Virus record (IMG/VR): IMGVR_UViG_3300007777_000008
Span: 1 to 27,924 of that record
Length of the DNA: 27,924 nucleotides
Direction: 5' to 3' (one strand)
From: a virus
This document shows, one piece after another, positions 14,631-22,290 of this stretch. Position numbers and translations under genes: made by a program. The notes beneath the pieces were generated by a model. It made no database searches. It had not been told where the DNA came from and saw only the letters and a list, made by a program, of their open reading frames with translations. Every line of letters begins with the position of its first letter. The stretch's first letter is position 1.

Positions 14631-14641
14631 TGCTATATAAT
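14631..14641 (+). promoter_or_regulatory. extended -10 promoter of ArdA unit
   Basis: TGCTATATAAT: a TGn extended -10 fused to TATATA and TATAAT. No good -35 is present. An A/T-only run lies upstream. Eleven bases, AATGCTATATA, recur exactly ahead of the terminase operon at 16377-16387. Confidence 0.55.
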
Positions 14642-14694
14642 ACGCACTAAGTCAAACGGCTTATTACTTAACAATAATAAAAGGATAGAACAAA

Positions 14695-15246
14695 ATGATT
14701 GAAACAAAAATAAAATATGATGATGGACAGAATAATACACAATCCGAATCATGGGTGCATTATTGGGAGCTATCAAGCTACAACAACGGGAGCGCTTTGG
14801 GTCGATTCTTTGGGCTTGATGGAAAAAGCCTAGAAGAGCATAATGCAGAAATTCAAAAATGGCTTGAAGATTTATCAGAAATTACCGGTGGATTGTGTGA
14901 AGAATGGATTTTAGGCGATGCTGAGGGCGTGCCAAGTAAGTATGTAAATGAGTATAGCATTTCAAATGAATTTTTTGAATTAAGCGAATTGATGGCAGAA
15001 TCCCATCTAACAAAAAAAGCTTTTGAGGCCGGTATTGCTTGTGGAATCGATATAGAACATATTGAAGATGCTTTTGTGGGTGAGTATGAAAATGATGAAG
15101 ATTTTGCTTTTGAGATGGCCGAAGCGTTTGGCTTCGAAGAAACAAACAAGTGGCCTCAGTCTTGCATTGATTGGAAGCAAGCAAGTTATGAACTAATGTT
15201 TGATTATTCAAGTGATAACGGCTGTTATTTCTCTGATAACTATTAA
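14695..15246 (+). CDS. ardA: ArdA-like antirestriction protein
   Basis: A 183-aa protein with AAAAGGATAG upstream. It has 40 Asp/Glu against 10 Lys/Arg, as expected for a DNA mimic. The order of blocks fits ArdA: WELSSYNNGSALGRFFGL at residues 24-41, EEWILGDAEGVP at 69-80, ELSELM at 95-100, FVGEYENDEDFAFEMAEAFG at 127-146, and a final IDWKQASYELMFDYS. ArdA dimers occupy the DNA groove of type I restriction enzymes and block cutting and modification of entering DNA. It is outside the large operons with its own promoter and terminator, suited to immediate expression after injection. The usual length is about 165-180. Confidence 0.85.
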   Translation: MIETKIKYDDGQNNTQSESWVHYWELSSYNNGSALGRFFGLDGKSLEEHNAEIQKWLEDLSEITGGLCEEWILGDAEGVPSKYVNEYSISNEFFELSELMAESHLTKKAFEAGIACGIDIEHIEDAFVGEYENDEDFAFEMAEAFGFEETNKWPQSCIDWKQASYELMFDYSSDNGCYFSDNY

Positions 15247-15258
15247 GGGGATATTAAA

Positions 15259-15438
15259 ATGCAACTAACAAAATTCAAAGAATTAACAAAAGAGGTTAAT
15301 AAAATTAATACCATAGATGATATTTTTAATGATGATGCTTTGCATATTCTAAAAGACAAGCGAGAAAATGCATTTGTATATGATTTAAAGCGTTATAAAA
15401 ACAAGGTTAAAAAGTTTATTAAACTACTCAATAGTTAA
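15259..15438 (+). CDS. small basic partner gene of ArdA, unknown
   Basis: A 59-aa Lys-rich protein starting MQLTKFKELTKEVNKINTID, with an AAGGGGATATTAAA ribosome site 12 bases after the ArdA stop. It looks helical, with a basic C-terminal helix (RYKNKVKKFIKLLN). It is transcribed with ArdA and followed by a terminator. It might be a second anti-defence factor or a DNA-binding regulator. No family recognised. Confidence 0.6.
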   Translation: MQLTKFKELTKEVNKINTIDDIFNDDALHILKDKRENAFVYDLKRYKNKVKKFIKLLNS

Positions 15439-15464
15439 AACAATCAGAATCAACTCAAACCACT

Positions 15465-15489
15465 AAGCCATCTTATAGATGGTTTTTTT
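15465..15489 (+). terminator. terminator of the ArdA unit
   Basis: CCATC (15468-15472) pairs with GATGG (15478-15482) around TTATA, extended by AAG with TTT to about eight pairs, then seven Ts (15483-15489). Confidence 0.85.
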
Positions 15490-15502
15490 ACGTTCGGGCA
15501 AT

Positions 15503-15522
15503 AAAAAACCCTAATGAAAGGG
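15503..15522 (-). terminator. terminator facing from the 86-aa gene
   Basis: On the minus strand CCCT pairs with AGGG (15519-15522 and 15509-15512) around six bases, followed by six Ts. It lies 25 bases after the stop of the 86-aa gene and back to back with the ArdA terminator. Confidence 0.7.
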
Positions 15523-15547
15523 CTTAATGTTTGAATGGTGGTTAGTG

Positions 15548-15808
15548 TTAGTTGTATTGTTTTAATATCTTTTTGACAGCCGTTAGTTTATGACTATCTT
15601 CTAACCCTTGTTGATTAGCTAAGTCGCCAAGTTGAAAACTATTTAACCTGTTTGTTGATTGATAAATTGCCCAACAAAAGGCATTGAATTGGTTATCAGT
15701 ATATAAAACCGTTTGTCTAAAGTCTTTTACTTTATCAAGTCCGGCGCTTATAATATTTTCGTTGATTGTAATATCAAAATATTCGTATAAATCGTTTGTC
15801 ATTTTCAT
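15548..15808 (-). CDS. early protein of unknown function in anti-defence locus
   Basis: An 86-aa slightly acidic protein starting MKMTNDLYEYFDITINENII. I chose the ATG at 15808 because AAAGGATATACAAC stands in front of it. A start ten codons upstream would place this site inside the gene. The region NQFNAFCWAIYQSTNRLNSF is helical with aromatic residues. It is an isolated gene with its own -10 (TATAAT at 15887-15892, minus) and terminator, facing the ArdA unit. Such isolated early genes are often host-takeover or anti-defence factors. I see no motif that proves it. Confidence 0.6.
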   Translation of the reverse strand: MKMTNDLYEYFDITINENIISAGLDKVKDFRQTVLYTDNQFNAFCWAIYQSTNRLNSFQLGDLANQQGLEDSHKLTAVKKILKQYN

Positions 15809-15886
15809 GTTGTATATCCTTTTGTTTGTTAAGAACAACGCTAACAGATAAATAATATCTTGTTGAAGTGTTAACGCTTAGATAGT

Positions 15887-15914
15887 ATTATACATGGTAT
15901 AGATTGGTATAGAT
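15887..15914 (-). promoter_or_regulatory. promoter with two tandem 10-bp repeats
   Basis: A perfect TATAAT on the minus strand (15887-15892). Upstream of it TGGTATAGAT is repeated exactly (15895-15904, 15905-15914, plus strand), one helical turn apart, where the -35 and spacer would lie. This suggests an activator or repressor site for the 86-aa gene. Confidence 0.5.
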
Positions 15915-16034
15915 AACTAATACACTAGAATAATATTAATCAATTGTAAAGGTTATTTCGTGGCTTGGTATTGCTAATAAATGGTGTTGGGTTGTTAATC
16001 ATTCCCACTCATATAAGCATTTCCATAGTATTTA

Positions 16035-16073
16035 GCTAAGTTTTGTCCACTTGATGCTAAGTTTTGCTATAAA
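16035..16073 (+). promoter_or_regulatory. extended -10 promoter with direct repeats
   Basis: GCTAAGTTTTG occurs at 16035-16045 and 16056-16066, 21 bases (two turns) apart. The second copy runs into TGCTATAAAA, with TG at 16065-16066 and the -10 TATAAA at 16068-16073. Transcription would start near 16080 in the structured region ahead of the terminase genes. Confidence 0.45.
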
Positions 16074-16074
16074 A

Positions 16075-16303
16075 GAGCCTTGATAATCCACACACTTAGA
16101 GTAAGGGTACAGGGGAGGCTCAATGTAGCTACTGAATAGTTAAATTTACTACCCAAAGCACAAGAAATGAACTTTCAAAGTAACTTCAAGAATAGGGCTA
16201 AGATGTTTCCCTTGCTTGCGACCAGCAAGCCCCTATCTGGTTAACTCTTGATACGCTAAGACTAAGTTAGGTAAACAACAAGTTGTTTGTGTTAAAGAGT
16301 TAA
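16075..16303 (+). ncRNA. candidate structured RNA or leader before terminase genes
   Basis: Successive helices can form. GAGCCT (16075-16080) pairs with AGGCTC (16116-16121). ATAGGG (16192-16197) pairs with CCCTAT (16231-16236), stacked directly on GCTTGC/GCAAGC (16214-16219, 16225-16230, loop GACCA). TTAACTCTT (16241-16249) pairs with AAGAGTTAA (16295-16303), enclosing AAACAAC/GTTGTTT (16273-16288). GGGTA near 16104 can also pair with TACCC near 16149. There is no terminator before TerS, so it may be a long leader. A packaging site is the main alternative. Confidence 0.35.
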
Positions 16304-16378
16304 AGAAGATTTTAGCTGATAAAAGCTATACTGTCAAATGCTTATATTGTAATAATAGGTATATACTTGTATTGTTAA

Positions 16379-16387
16379 TGCTATATA
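16379..16387 (+). promoter_or_regulatory. extended -10 promoter of late (terminase) operon
   Basis: TGCTATATA with the start near 16394, 38 bases before the -10-proximal TerS ATG. AATGCTATATA is shared exactly with the ArdA promoter. No strong -35 is found, so an activator is likely. Confidence 0.45.
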
Positions 16388-16424
16388 CTGTTTAACTGTT
16401 GATTTAACCTATATGGGTAATTAA

Positions 16425-16859
16425 ATGAAGACTAAGATACATACTGATTTGTTAGATCCTCTTGTTCCTAAGAAGAAGAGAGGTAATCCTAAGTTTCAGA
16501 AGGGTGTTAATGCTTATCCTGATGCTAAGAGAGGTAGACCACCAGGTACAGTTAATAAGATGACTTTATTAGCTCGTCAGATGATGACTGATAGAGGACC
16601 TATGGTTGTAGAGAAAGTTATTGATATGGCATTAGAGGGTGATGTTCATTGTCTAAAGATGTGTCTTGATAGAATATTACCTTCTCATAAAGCTATTGAT
16701 TCTAATCGTACTAAGACTGATACACAGATTGTTATTAATGTTGGTGCGTCTGCAGATATACAAGCTAAGATAAATGAAACTCCACAAGAACGGTTAGTTA
16801 ATCCTGAAACTAAGGATGATGAAGCTGTGATTATTGAAGTAGAAGAGGTAGTTAAATGA
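16425..16859 (+). CDS. terS: putative terminase small subunit
   Basis: A 144-aa protein. The N-terminal part is basic with GNPKFQKGVNAYPDAKRGRP and an AT-hook-like RGRPPGT. A helical region LLARQMMTDRGPMVVEKVID and LEGDVHCLKMCLDRILPSHK (about 45-88) resembles small terminase and DUF5681-like proteins that lie before TerL. The small subunit recognises the packaging site and regulates TerL. The C-terminal half is acidic. It is the first gene of the late operon, 200 bases before TerL, with a weak ribosome site (ATGGGTAATTAA). Identification rests mostly on position and pattern. Confidence 0.7.
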   Translation: MKTKIHTDLLDPLVPKKKRGNPKFQKGVNAYPDAKRGRPPGTVNKMTLLARQMMTDRGPMVVEKVIDMALEGDVHCLKMCLDRILPSHKAIDSNRTKTDTQIVINVGASADIQAKINETPQERLVNPETKDDEAVIIEVEEVVK

Positions 16860-17056
16860 TTGATTACGATTTGAGTTATTACAAGACTATGACTATTGAG
16901 AGTCTGATTAAAGTTTACTTTGAAAGGTTTCCTGAAGAGTTAAGTGAAGATGCAACTTATGAAATAGAAAAGGTTATTAGTTTCAACTCAAGAGAAGTTT
17001 GGAATGGTGATGCTCAAGTAGTTCTGAGTATTAACTACGAGGAAGAGGATGCCTGA
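16856..17056 (+). CDS. small protein between terminase subunits, unknown
   Basis: A 66-aa acidic protein starting MIDYDLSYYKTMTIESLIKV. It overlaps the TerS stop by four bases (ATGA) and the TerL start by eight. No Cys pairs or membrane segment. No family recognised. Tight coupling suggests it works with packaging. Confidence 0.6.
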   Translation: MIDYDLSYYKTMTIESLIKVYFERFPEELSEDATYEIEKVISFNSREVWNGDAQVVLSINYEEEDA

Positions 17057-18299
17057 ACTTAATGTTGATTTACATCCTGCTCAATTAGAGATCTTTCACT
17101 CTGAAAAGAGATTTAAGGTTGTTGCTGCTGGACGTAGATTCGGTAAGTCTCGACTTGCTGCTTGGATCTTGTTAATTAAAGCTCTTCAGTCTGATTCAAA
17201 GGATGTGTTTTATATTGGTCCTACGTTTCAACAAGCTAAAGACATCATGTGGGCGATGCTGAAGGAACTGGGTGAGGATCTGATTGTTGCTGCTCATGAA
17301 AACACTGCTGTATTAACTCTTGTAAATGGGCGGAAGATCTATTTGAAAGGGTCTGATAGACCTGATACCTTACGTGGTGTTGGTCTTGCTTATGTTGTAC
17401 TAGATGAGTACGCTTCTATGAAGCCACAGGTGTGGGAGCAGATTATTCGTCCTACTCTTGCGGACGTGCGTGGTGGTGCTTTGTTCATTGGTACTCCAGC
17501 AGGTAAAAACCACTTCTATGATATTTATACAGACTCGATGGGGCTAGATGACTGGGATTCGTTTCAATTTAACTCGACTGATAATCCGTTTATTCCAGAT
17601 GATGAAATCGAAGCAGCAAGAACCTCAATGTCATCAATGTCTTTCAGACAAGAATTTGAGGCATCGTTTGAGACGTTCACAGGTGGTGTATTCAAAGAAG
17701 AGTGGTTTAAGACCGCAGAAGAACCTGAAGAAGGATCGTATGTAATTGCTATTGATCCTGCTGGATTTGAAGCTATCGAGAAAGAACGTAATCTTAAACG
17801 CAGTAGACTCGATGAAACCGCTATTGCCATTGTTAAGATTGATAGAGATAAGTGGTGGGTTAAAGATATACTTCATGGTCGTTGGAATATTAAAGAAACT
17901 GCCAAGAAAATCCTAAAATCAGCATTAATAGTTGAATCTTCGACTGTTGGTATTGAGACTGGTTCATTAAGAAACGCTATATTGCCATATCTTGAAGATG
18001 AGATGCGAACTGAAGGTCAATATGTGTCGATTATTGAAATGAGACACGGTGGAAAGAAGAAAACAGACAGGATTGTGTGGTCGCTACAAGGAAGAATGGA
18101 ATATGGACAGATTACGTTCAATGAAGATAGAGATTGGAGACCTTTTGTGTCACAACTCGTTGATTTTCCTAACAAATTGTCGCATGATGATATGTTAGAT
18201 GCTCTTGCTTACATAGACCAAGTATCTGTTGCTGATTTTGCACATACAATTGAATTAGAAGAAGATTGGGAGCCTGAAGATGAGGTTGCTGGCTACTAA
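17049..18299 (+). CDS. terL: terminase large subunit
   Basis: A 416-aa packaging motor. The ATPase domain has Walker A AAGRRFGKS (residues 26-34), Walker B YVVLDEYA (D119, E120) and the coupling motif LFIGTPAG (about 150-157). The C-terminal RNase H-like nuclease shows VIAIDPAG (first catalytic Asp, about 233), GIETGSLRN, and HDDMLDALAY near the end. It pumps DNA into the prohead through the portal and cuts concatemers. At 416 residues it is in the short range for TerL, but all core motifs are present. The ribosome site GAGGAAGAGG lies within the previous gene. Confidence 0.95.
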   Translation: MPELNVDLHPAQLEIFHSEKRFKVVAAGRRFGKSRLAAWILLIKALQSDSKDVFYIGPTFQQAKDIMWAMLKELGEDLIVAAHENTAVLTLVNGRKIYLKGSDRPDTLRGVGLAYVVLDEYASMKPQVWEQIIRPTLADVRGGALFIGTPAGKNHFYDIYTDSMGLDDWDSFQFNSTDNPFIPDDEIEAARTSMSSMSFRQEFEASFETFTGGVFKEEWFKTAEEPEEGSYVIAIDPAGFEAIEKERNLKRSRLDETAIAIVKIDRDKWWVKDILHGRWNIKETAKKILKSALIVESSTVGIETGSLRNAILPYLEDEMRTEGQYVSIIEMRHGGKKKTDRIVWSLQGRMEYGQITFNEDRDWRPFVSQLVDFPNKLSHDDMLDALAYIDQVSVADFAHTIELEEDWEPEDEVAGY

Positions 18300-18332
18300 T
18301 ATTTTCAAAAACCACCCATAAGTATCTTTTTA

Positions 18333-18341
18333 TGATATATT
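18333..18341 (+). promoter_or_regulatory. possible extended -10 before portal gene
   Basis: TGATATATT in the 73-base gap between TerL and portal fits TGn plus a five-of-six -10. No -35 is visible. This is one of few gaps in the late operon, so a booster promoter is possible. Confidence 0.25.
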
Positions 18342-18372
18342 ACACATAAATTCGCAGGGAAATCAAGCACTT

Positions 18373-20331
18373 ATGTTCGATGACAAGGAAACTCAGTACA
18401 AAGCATTATCTTCTTGGCTTACATATAGACTAGACGGATGGCGCACCCATCGTGATATTAATTATGTCACTAAGTGGGATGAGTATTACCGCCTTTGGCG
18501 TGGTATCTGGGTTCAATCAGACCGTATGCGTGGTTCTGAGAAGTCTCGTATTATTTCTCCTGCCTTACAGCAAGCTGTAGAGTCTGCTGTTGCAGAATTA
18601 GAGGAAGCTACGTTTGGTCGTGGCAAATGGTTTGACATTCAAGATGATTTTCTAGATCAGGACAACTCTGAAGCTGAGTTTATCCGTAACCTATTACAAG
18701 AAGACCTTGAGAAGACTGGCGTTAAAGATGCTATCTGCGAAGTGTTCTTAAATGCTGCTATCTACGGTACTGGCGTTGGTAAGATCGTTGTTGAGCAGAA
18801 TATTGAAAGAGTTCCTCAAGAAGTTCCTGTTGAAGGCACTATGACCACGACTCGTTCTCTATTAGAGATTCCAAGTATCGATGTTAAGATTGAAGCAATC
18901 TCTCCTAAAGAGTTTTTGATTGACCCTTCAGCTAATTCTATTAAAGATGCTCTTGGAGTTGCTCATGAAGTCATTAAACCGCGCTACCATATCGTGGATG
19001 GGATTAAGTCTGGTATTTATCGTGATGTTCCCCTTGATGGTGATTATGATACTATTCGTTTTGGCTTCGATCCTGAGACCAAACAAGCTGATGAGTCTGA
19101 TTCGGTTAAAATTACTGAATACTGGGGCTTAGTTCCTAAAAGATTCCTTAAAAAGAGCAAAGATCAAGACGATTTTGAATACACTAAGAAAGATGAGCTA
19201 GTTGAAGCGGTAGTTACTATCGTAAATGACGAATACATCCTTAGAGCTGAAGAAAATGCCTTTATGATGAAGGATAGACCGTTCATTAGTTATCAACATG
19301 ACATTGTTCCAAATAAATTCTGGGGTAGAGGTGTTTGTGAGAAGGGTTACAACCCTCAAAAAGCATTAGACACTGAAATGAGAGCAAGAATTGACTCTCT
19401 AGCCCTAACAACTACACCTATGATGGCAGCTGACGCTACTAGATTGCCTCGTGGTATTAAGTTTGAGGTTAGACCTGGCAAAACTATACTAACGAATGGT
19501 GATCCAAGAACGGCTATTATGCCTCTGACTTTGGGAACCACAGACCAAACAACATTTTCCCAGGTTGCCTCACTTCAAAACATGATTCAGATGGGTACTG
19601 GCTCTTCTGATGCTGGTTCAGCTGAAAGAGCTACCTCGTCAGGTATGTCTATGGCACAATCTGCGTCAATTAAGCGTCAAAAACGTACATTAATGAATTT
19701 CCAGAACACGTTCCTTATTCCGATGATTAATAAATCAATGTGGCGTAAGATTCAGTTTGATGTTGAACGTTACCCTGCTACAGATTATAAGTTTGTTCCG
19801 TATTCAACTATGGGAATCATGGCTAAAGAGTTAGAAATGACTCAGATGGTACAGATGTTGCAAGCTATCCCTAAAGATTCACCTGCTTTCAACGTGATTC
19901 TATTGTCAATGATTGGTAATTCATCAATGCACGATAGAGATAAGATTACAGCTGCCCTTACACAAGGTAGTCAACCTAATCCTGAGCAACAACAGATGCA
20001 ACAGATGGGTACACAGTTGCAGATGGAAGAGATGAAGGCTAAGATTACTAAGTTATATGCCGAAGCTGAAGAAGAAAAAGCTAAAGCAATCAAATGGCAA
20101 GCTGAAGCAGCTAATTTACAGCCAAATGAGATCGATATTCAAGAGAAAGTGCTTAAATTGCAGAAGGATTCTATTGGTTTACAGAAAACTCAAGCAGATA
20201 TTAACAGTAAGAACATGGATACTGAGAGAACATACCCAGAAGTAGACCATTTACGTTCAGAAACTGCATTAAACATGGCAAATGCTAGAAAGATTGCTCA
20301 AGAAACAGAAATTAGTAGATTTGTTCAATGA
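18373..20331 (+). CDS. portal protein (P22-like)
   Basis: A 652-aa protein forming the dodecameric DNA gate at the capsid vertex. It is the gene after TerL and before scaffold and coat. N-terminal YRLDGWRTHRDINYVTKWDE (residues 18-37), ISPALQQAVESAVAELEEATF and the AAIYGTGVGKI block (about 136-146) are typical of P22-type portals. From about 530 a Gln/Lys/Glu-rich coiled coil (QQQMQQMGTQLQMEEMKAKI) matches the barrel-like C-terminal extension. The ribosome site AGGGAAATC is 7-11 bases ahead. P22 gp1 is 725 aa, so this is somewhat shorter. Confidence 0.9.
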   Translation: MFDDKETQYKALSSWLTYRLDGWRTHRDINYVTKWDEYYRLWRGIWVQSDRMRGSEKSRIISPALQQAVESAVAELEEATFGRGKWFDIQDDFLDQDNSEAEFIRNLLQEDLEKTGVKDAICEVFLNAAIYGTGVGKIVVEQNIERVPQEVPVEGTMTTTRSLLEIPSIDVKIEAISPKEFLIDPSANSIKDALGVAHEVIKPRYHIVDGIKSGIYRDVPLDGDYDTIRFGFDPETKQADESDSVKITEYWGLVPKRFLKKSKDQDDFEYTKKDELVEAVVTIVNDEYILRAEENAFMMKDRPFISYQHDIVPNKFWGRGVCEKGYNPQKALDTEMRARIDSLALTTTPMMAADATRLPRGIKFEVRPGKTILTNGDPRTAIMPLTLGTTDQTTFSQVASLQNMIQMGTGSSDAGSAERATSSGMSMAQSASIKRQKRTLMNFQNTFLIPMINKSMWRKIQFDVERYPATDYKFVPYSTMGIMAKELEMTQMVQMLQAIPKDSPAFNVILLSMIGNSSMHDRDKITAALTQGSQPNPEQQQMQQMGTQLQMEEMKAKITKLYAEAEEEKAKAIKWQAEAANLQPNEIDIQEKVLKLQKDSIGLQKTQADINSKNMDTERTYPEVDHLRSETALNMANARKIAQETEISRFVQ

Positions 20332-20570
20332 AGACGGATGAACAATTCTTAAAAGATAGATTAGATTTATTTGAGACAGAAGGTTGGCTAGACCTGATGG
20401 CTGAATTAGAAACCATTGAAGATACAACTCGAGACATTGAGACTATCAACGATGAAAAATCTCTTTGGGATGCCAAAGGGCAGTTAAAGGTACTAGGTTA
20501 TTTGCTTAGCTTAGAATCCGCAACGCAAATAGCCGTGGAACAATCGGGTCAAACCGACACCACACATTAA
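20328..20570 (+). CDS. small acidic protein between portal and scaffold
   Basis: An 80-aa acidic helical protein starting MKTDEQFLKDRLDLFETEGW, overlapping the portal stop by four bases (ATGA). Proteins of this size and position with a WLDLMAELE motif are frequent in marine podovirus-like genomes. They may help head assembly. The function is not established. Confidence 0.65.
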   Translation: MKTDEQFLKDRLDLFETEGWLDLMAELETIEDTTRDIETINDEKSLWDAKGQLKVLGYLLSLESATQIAVEQSGQTDTTH

Positions 20571-20605
20571 GTAACTTCATAACCCCTCGGGGCGGAGACA
20601 TAGAA

Positions 20606-21388
20606 ATGAGTATAGTAGTAGATACAGCACCAGAAGGTGTGGAACAGGTAACAGAACCACAGGAAGTTATACAGGAAGCTCCACAAGAGCCAACTTATGA
20701 ACCACCTGAGAAGTATGCTGGGAAGACATTAGAAGATGTAATAACCATGCACCAGAATGTTGAAAAAGCATTCGGTAAGCAAGGTCAAGAGGTTGGACAA
20801 CAGAGGCAAATGATACAACAGCTTCTGGATTCTAAACCTCAAGTGAATCAAGCTACTGAAACAACAGAAGAAACTGTGAGTTTCGAGGATACTTTCTACG
20901 ATGATCCTGCTAAGGCAGTAAATTCAGCGATAGAGAACCATCCAGAGATTCGCAAAGCTCGAGAAGGTAATGTTAAGTCAGCTCAACAGGCTAATTTAAC
21001 TCAGTTAGAAGCTACACATCCTGATTTTATGGATGTTGTGGGTGATAAAGGCTTTCAAGAGTGGATAGGAAAGAGTGCTATACGCACTGAGCTATTCCGC
21101 AAAGCTGATGCAAGCTATGATTTTAATGCTGCAAACGAATTATTGGGAACTTGGAAACAAATCTCAATGATTGGAAAGACCCAAGAGGTCAACAAGGCAG
21201 AGAAAGCTAAGCGACAACAGGCAATGCGACAAACTAGTTCAGAAACTCGTTCTTCAGGAGATTCTGTTGGTGGTAAAAAGATGTATCGTAGAAGTGATTT
21301 AATCGCTCTACAAAGAACTGACCCATCTAGGTATGAGGCACTCGGTGACGAGATTATGGCAGCATACGCAGAGGGTCGGGTTAAATAA
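20606..21388 (+). CDS. capsid scaffolding protein
   Basis: A 260-aa protein between portal and coat, with GGCGGAGACATAGAA ahead. The N-terminal third is rich in Pro, Glu and Gln, the middle is helical, and the end is basic with a helix-turn-helix (KKMYRRSDLIALQRTDPS, then LGDEIMAAYAEGRVK). A basic C-terminal helix-loop-helix is how P22-type scaffolds bind coat subunits. It guides assembly of the prohead and then exits or is degraded. Sequence similarity among scaffolds is low, so position is the main evidence. Confidence 0.8.
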   Translation: MSIVVDTAPEGVEQVTEPQEVIQEAPQEPTYEPPEKYAGKTLEDVITMHQNVEKAFGKQGQEVGQQRQMIQQLLDSKPQVNQATETTEETVSFEDTFYDDPAKAVNSAIENHPEIRKAREGNVKSAQQANLTQLEATHPDFMDVVGDKGFQEWIGKSAIRTELFRKADASYDFNAANELLGTWKQISMIGKTQEVNKAEKAKRQQAMRQTSSETRSSGDSVGGKKMYRRSDLIALQRTDPSRYEALGDEIMAAYAEGRVK

Positions 21389-21412
21389 TAATACTCAATA
21401 AGGAGAAATAAT

Positions 21413-22273
21413 ATGGCTTTAGGTACTAATAATACTACTACAGCTGTTGCTAACAATTTCATCCCTGAACTATGGTCGGATGAAGTTATTGGTGCATATA
21501 AAACAAACTTAGTTTTAGCAAACTTAGTTACAAAGATGTCTCACAAAGGTAAGAAGGGCGATACTATTCATATCCCTAAACCTGCGCGTGGCTCAGCTTC
21601 AGTTAAGGCTGCAAACACACAGGTAACACTGTCTGCTTCAACTAACACTATGGTTGACATCTCAATTAACAAGCACTATGAATACTCGAAGTTAATCGAA
21701 GATATTGCAGACGTACAAGCTTTAGCATCTATGCGTAAGTTCTATACTGATGACGCTGGTTATGCACTAGCTCAACAAGTAGAGTCTGATTTATTCGGCA
21801 CTATGACAGGTGGTTCATTTGTTAAGGCTGATGGTACTGCTTGGACTTCAGGTAACGGTGGTGCAATCACTGATGCTGGTATCCGTGCGATGATTCTTTC
21901 ATTAGATAATAATGATGTTCCTATGGATAACCGTGCTTTGGTACTACCTCCAGTTGCAGCATCTACATTGTTAGGTCTAGCTCGTTTCACTGAGCAAGCT
22001 TTCAATGGCGATGGTACAGCGATGGCTACTGGTAAGATTGGTAACATCTATGGTATGGAAGTTTACATCACTAACTCTGCTCCAACTACTGGCACTAACC
22101 GTGAAGGTCTAATCCTTCATCGTGATGCTGCTGTATTTGCTGAGCAAGTTGGCGTTCGTACGCAGACACAGTACAAACAAGAATACTTAGGTGATTTGTT
22201 TACTGCTGATACCATCTACGGTGTAGGTGAGTTACGCTCTGAAGCTTCTGTAGCTTTCAAAGTAACTGCTTAA
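21413..22273 (+). CDS. major capsid protein (HK97-fold, P22-coat-like)
   Basis: A 286-aa protein with an AAGGAGAAATAAT ribosome site, the best in the region. FIPELWSDEVIGAYKTNLVL at residues 17-36, KKGDTIHIPKPARGSASVKA (46-65) and NKHYEYSKLIEDIADVQALA match coat proteins of P22-like and related marine phages. PPVAASTLLGLARF and ERVGVRTQTQY-like C-terminal regions complete the fold. It follows the scaffold and is shorter than P22 coat (430), lacking the extra inserted domain. A stable hairpin follows its stop. Confidence 0.88.
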   Translation: MALGTNNTTTAVANNFIPELWSDEVIGAYKTNLVLANLVTKMSHKGKKGDTIHIPKPARGSASVKAANTQVTLSASTNTMVDISINKHYEYSKLIEDIADVQALASMRKFYTDDAGYALAQQVESDLFGTMTGGSFVKADGTAWTSGNGGAITDAGIRAMILSLDNNDVPMDNRALVLPPVAASTLLGLARFTEQAFNGDGTAMATGKIGNIYGMEVYITNSAPTTGTNREGLILHRDAAVFAEQVGVRTQTQYKQEYLGDLFTADTIYGVGELRSEASVAFKVTA

Positions 22274-22290
22274 TCTTAGTTAGTTAAGTG

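Larger units (their letters stand above)
14295..14694. other. divergent control region, no gene
   Basis: A 400-base stretch without a convincing reading frame. It separates the leftward replication operon from the rightward ArdA unit. It contains the leftward promoter (14329-14356), the palindrome ACTTATAAGT (14395-14404), the dyad AATAGG/CCTATT (14476-14497), a repeat of TAATACTTAT (14391-14400 and 14537-14546), a 41-base run of only A and T (14578-14618) and the rightward extended -10 promoter. Confidence 0.7.
15839..16424. other. 586-base stretch without a convincing gene
   Basis: It separates the unknown minus gene from the terminase operon. It holds the tandem 10-bp repeats, the inverted repeat AGATA/TATCT (15847-15861), two GCTAAGTTTTG copies, two extended -10 promoters, and several inverted repeats between 16075 and 16328. 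A 25-codon reading frame at 16167-16244 is not supported by a ribosome site. The packaging start (pac or cos) may also lie here. Confidence 0.6.

Noticed and set aside
16252-16395. Open frame of 47 codons with CLYC motif before the terminase operon
   Set aside because: It has no ATG, GTG or TTG near its beginning and is directly preceded by an in-frame stop. A run of this length is expected by chance in a window this size.
20581-20592. CCCCTCGGGG as terminator before the scaffold gene
   Set aside because: The loop would be only two bases and no T tract follows.
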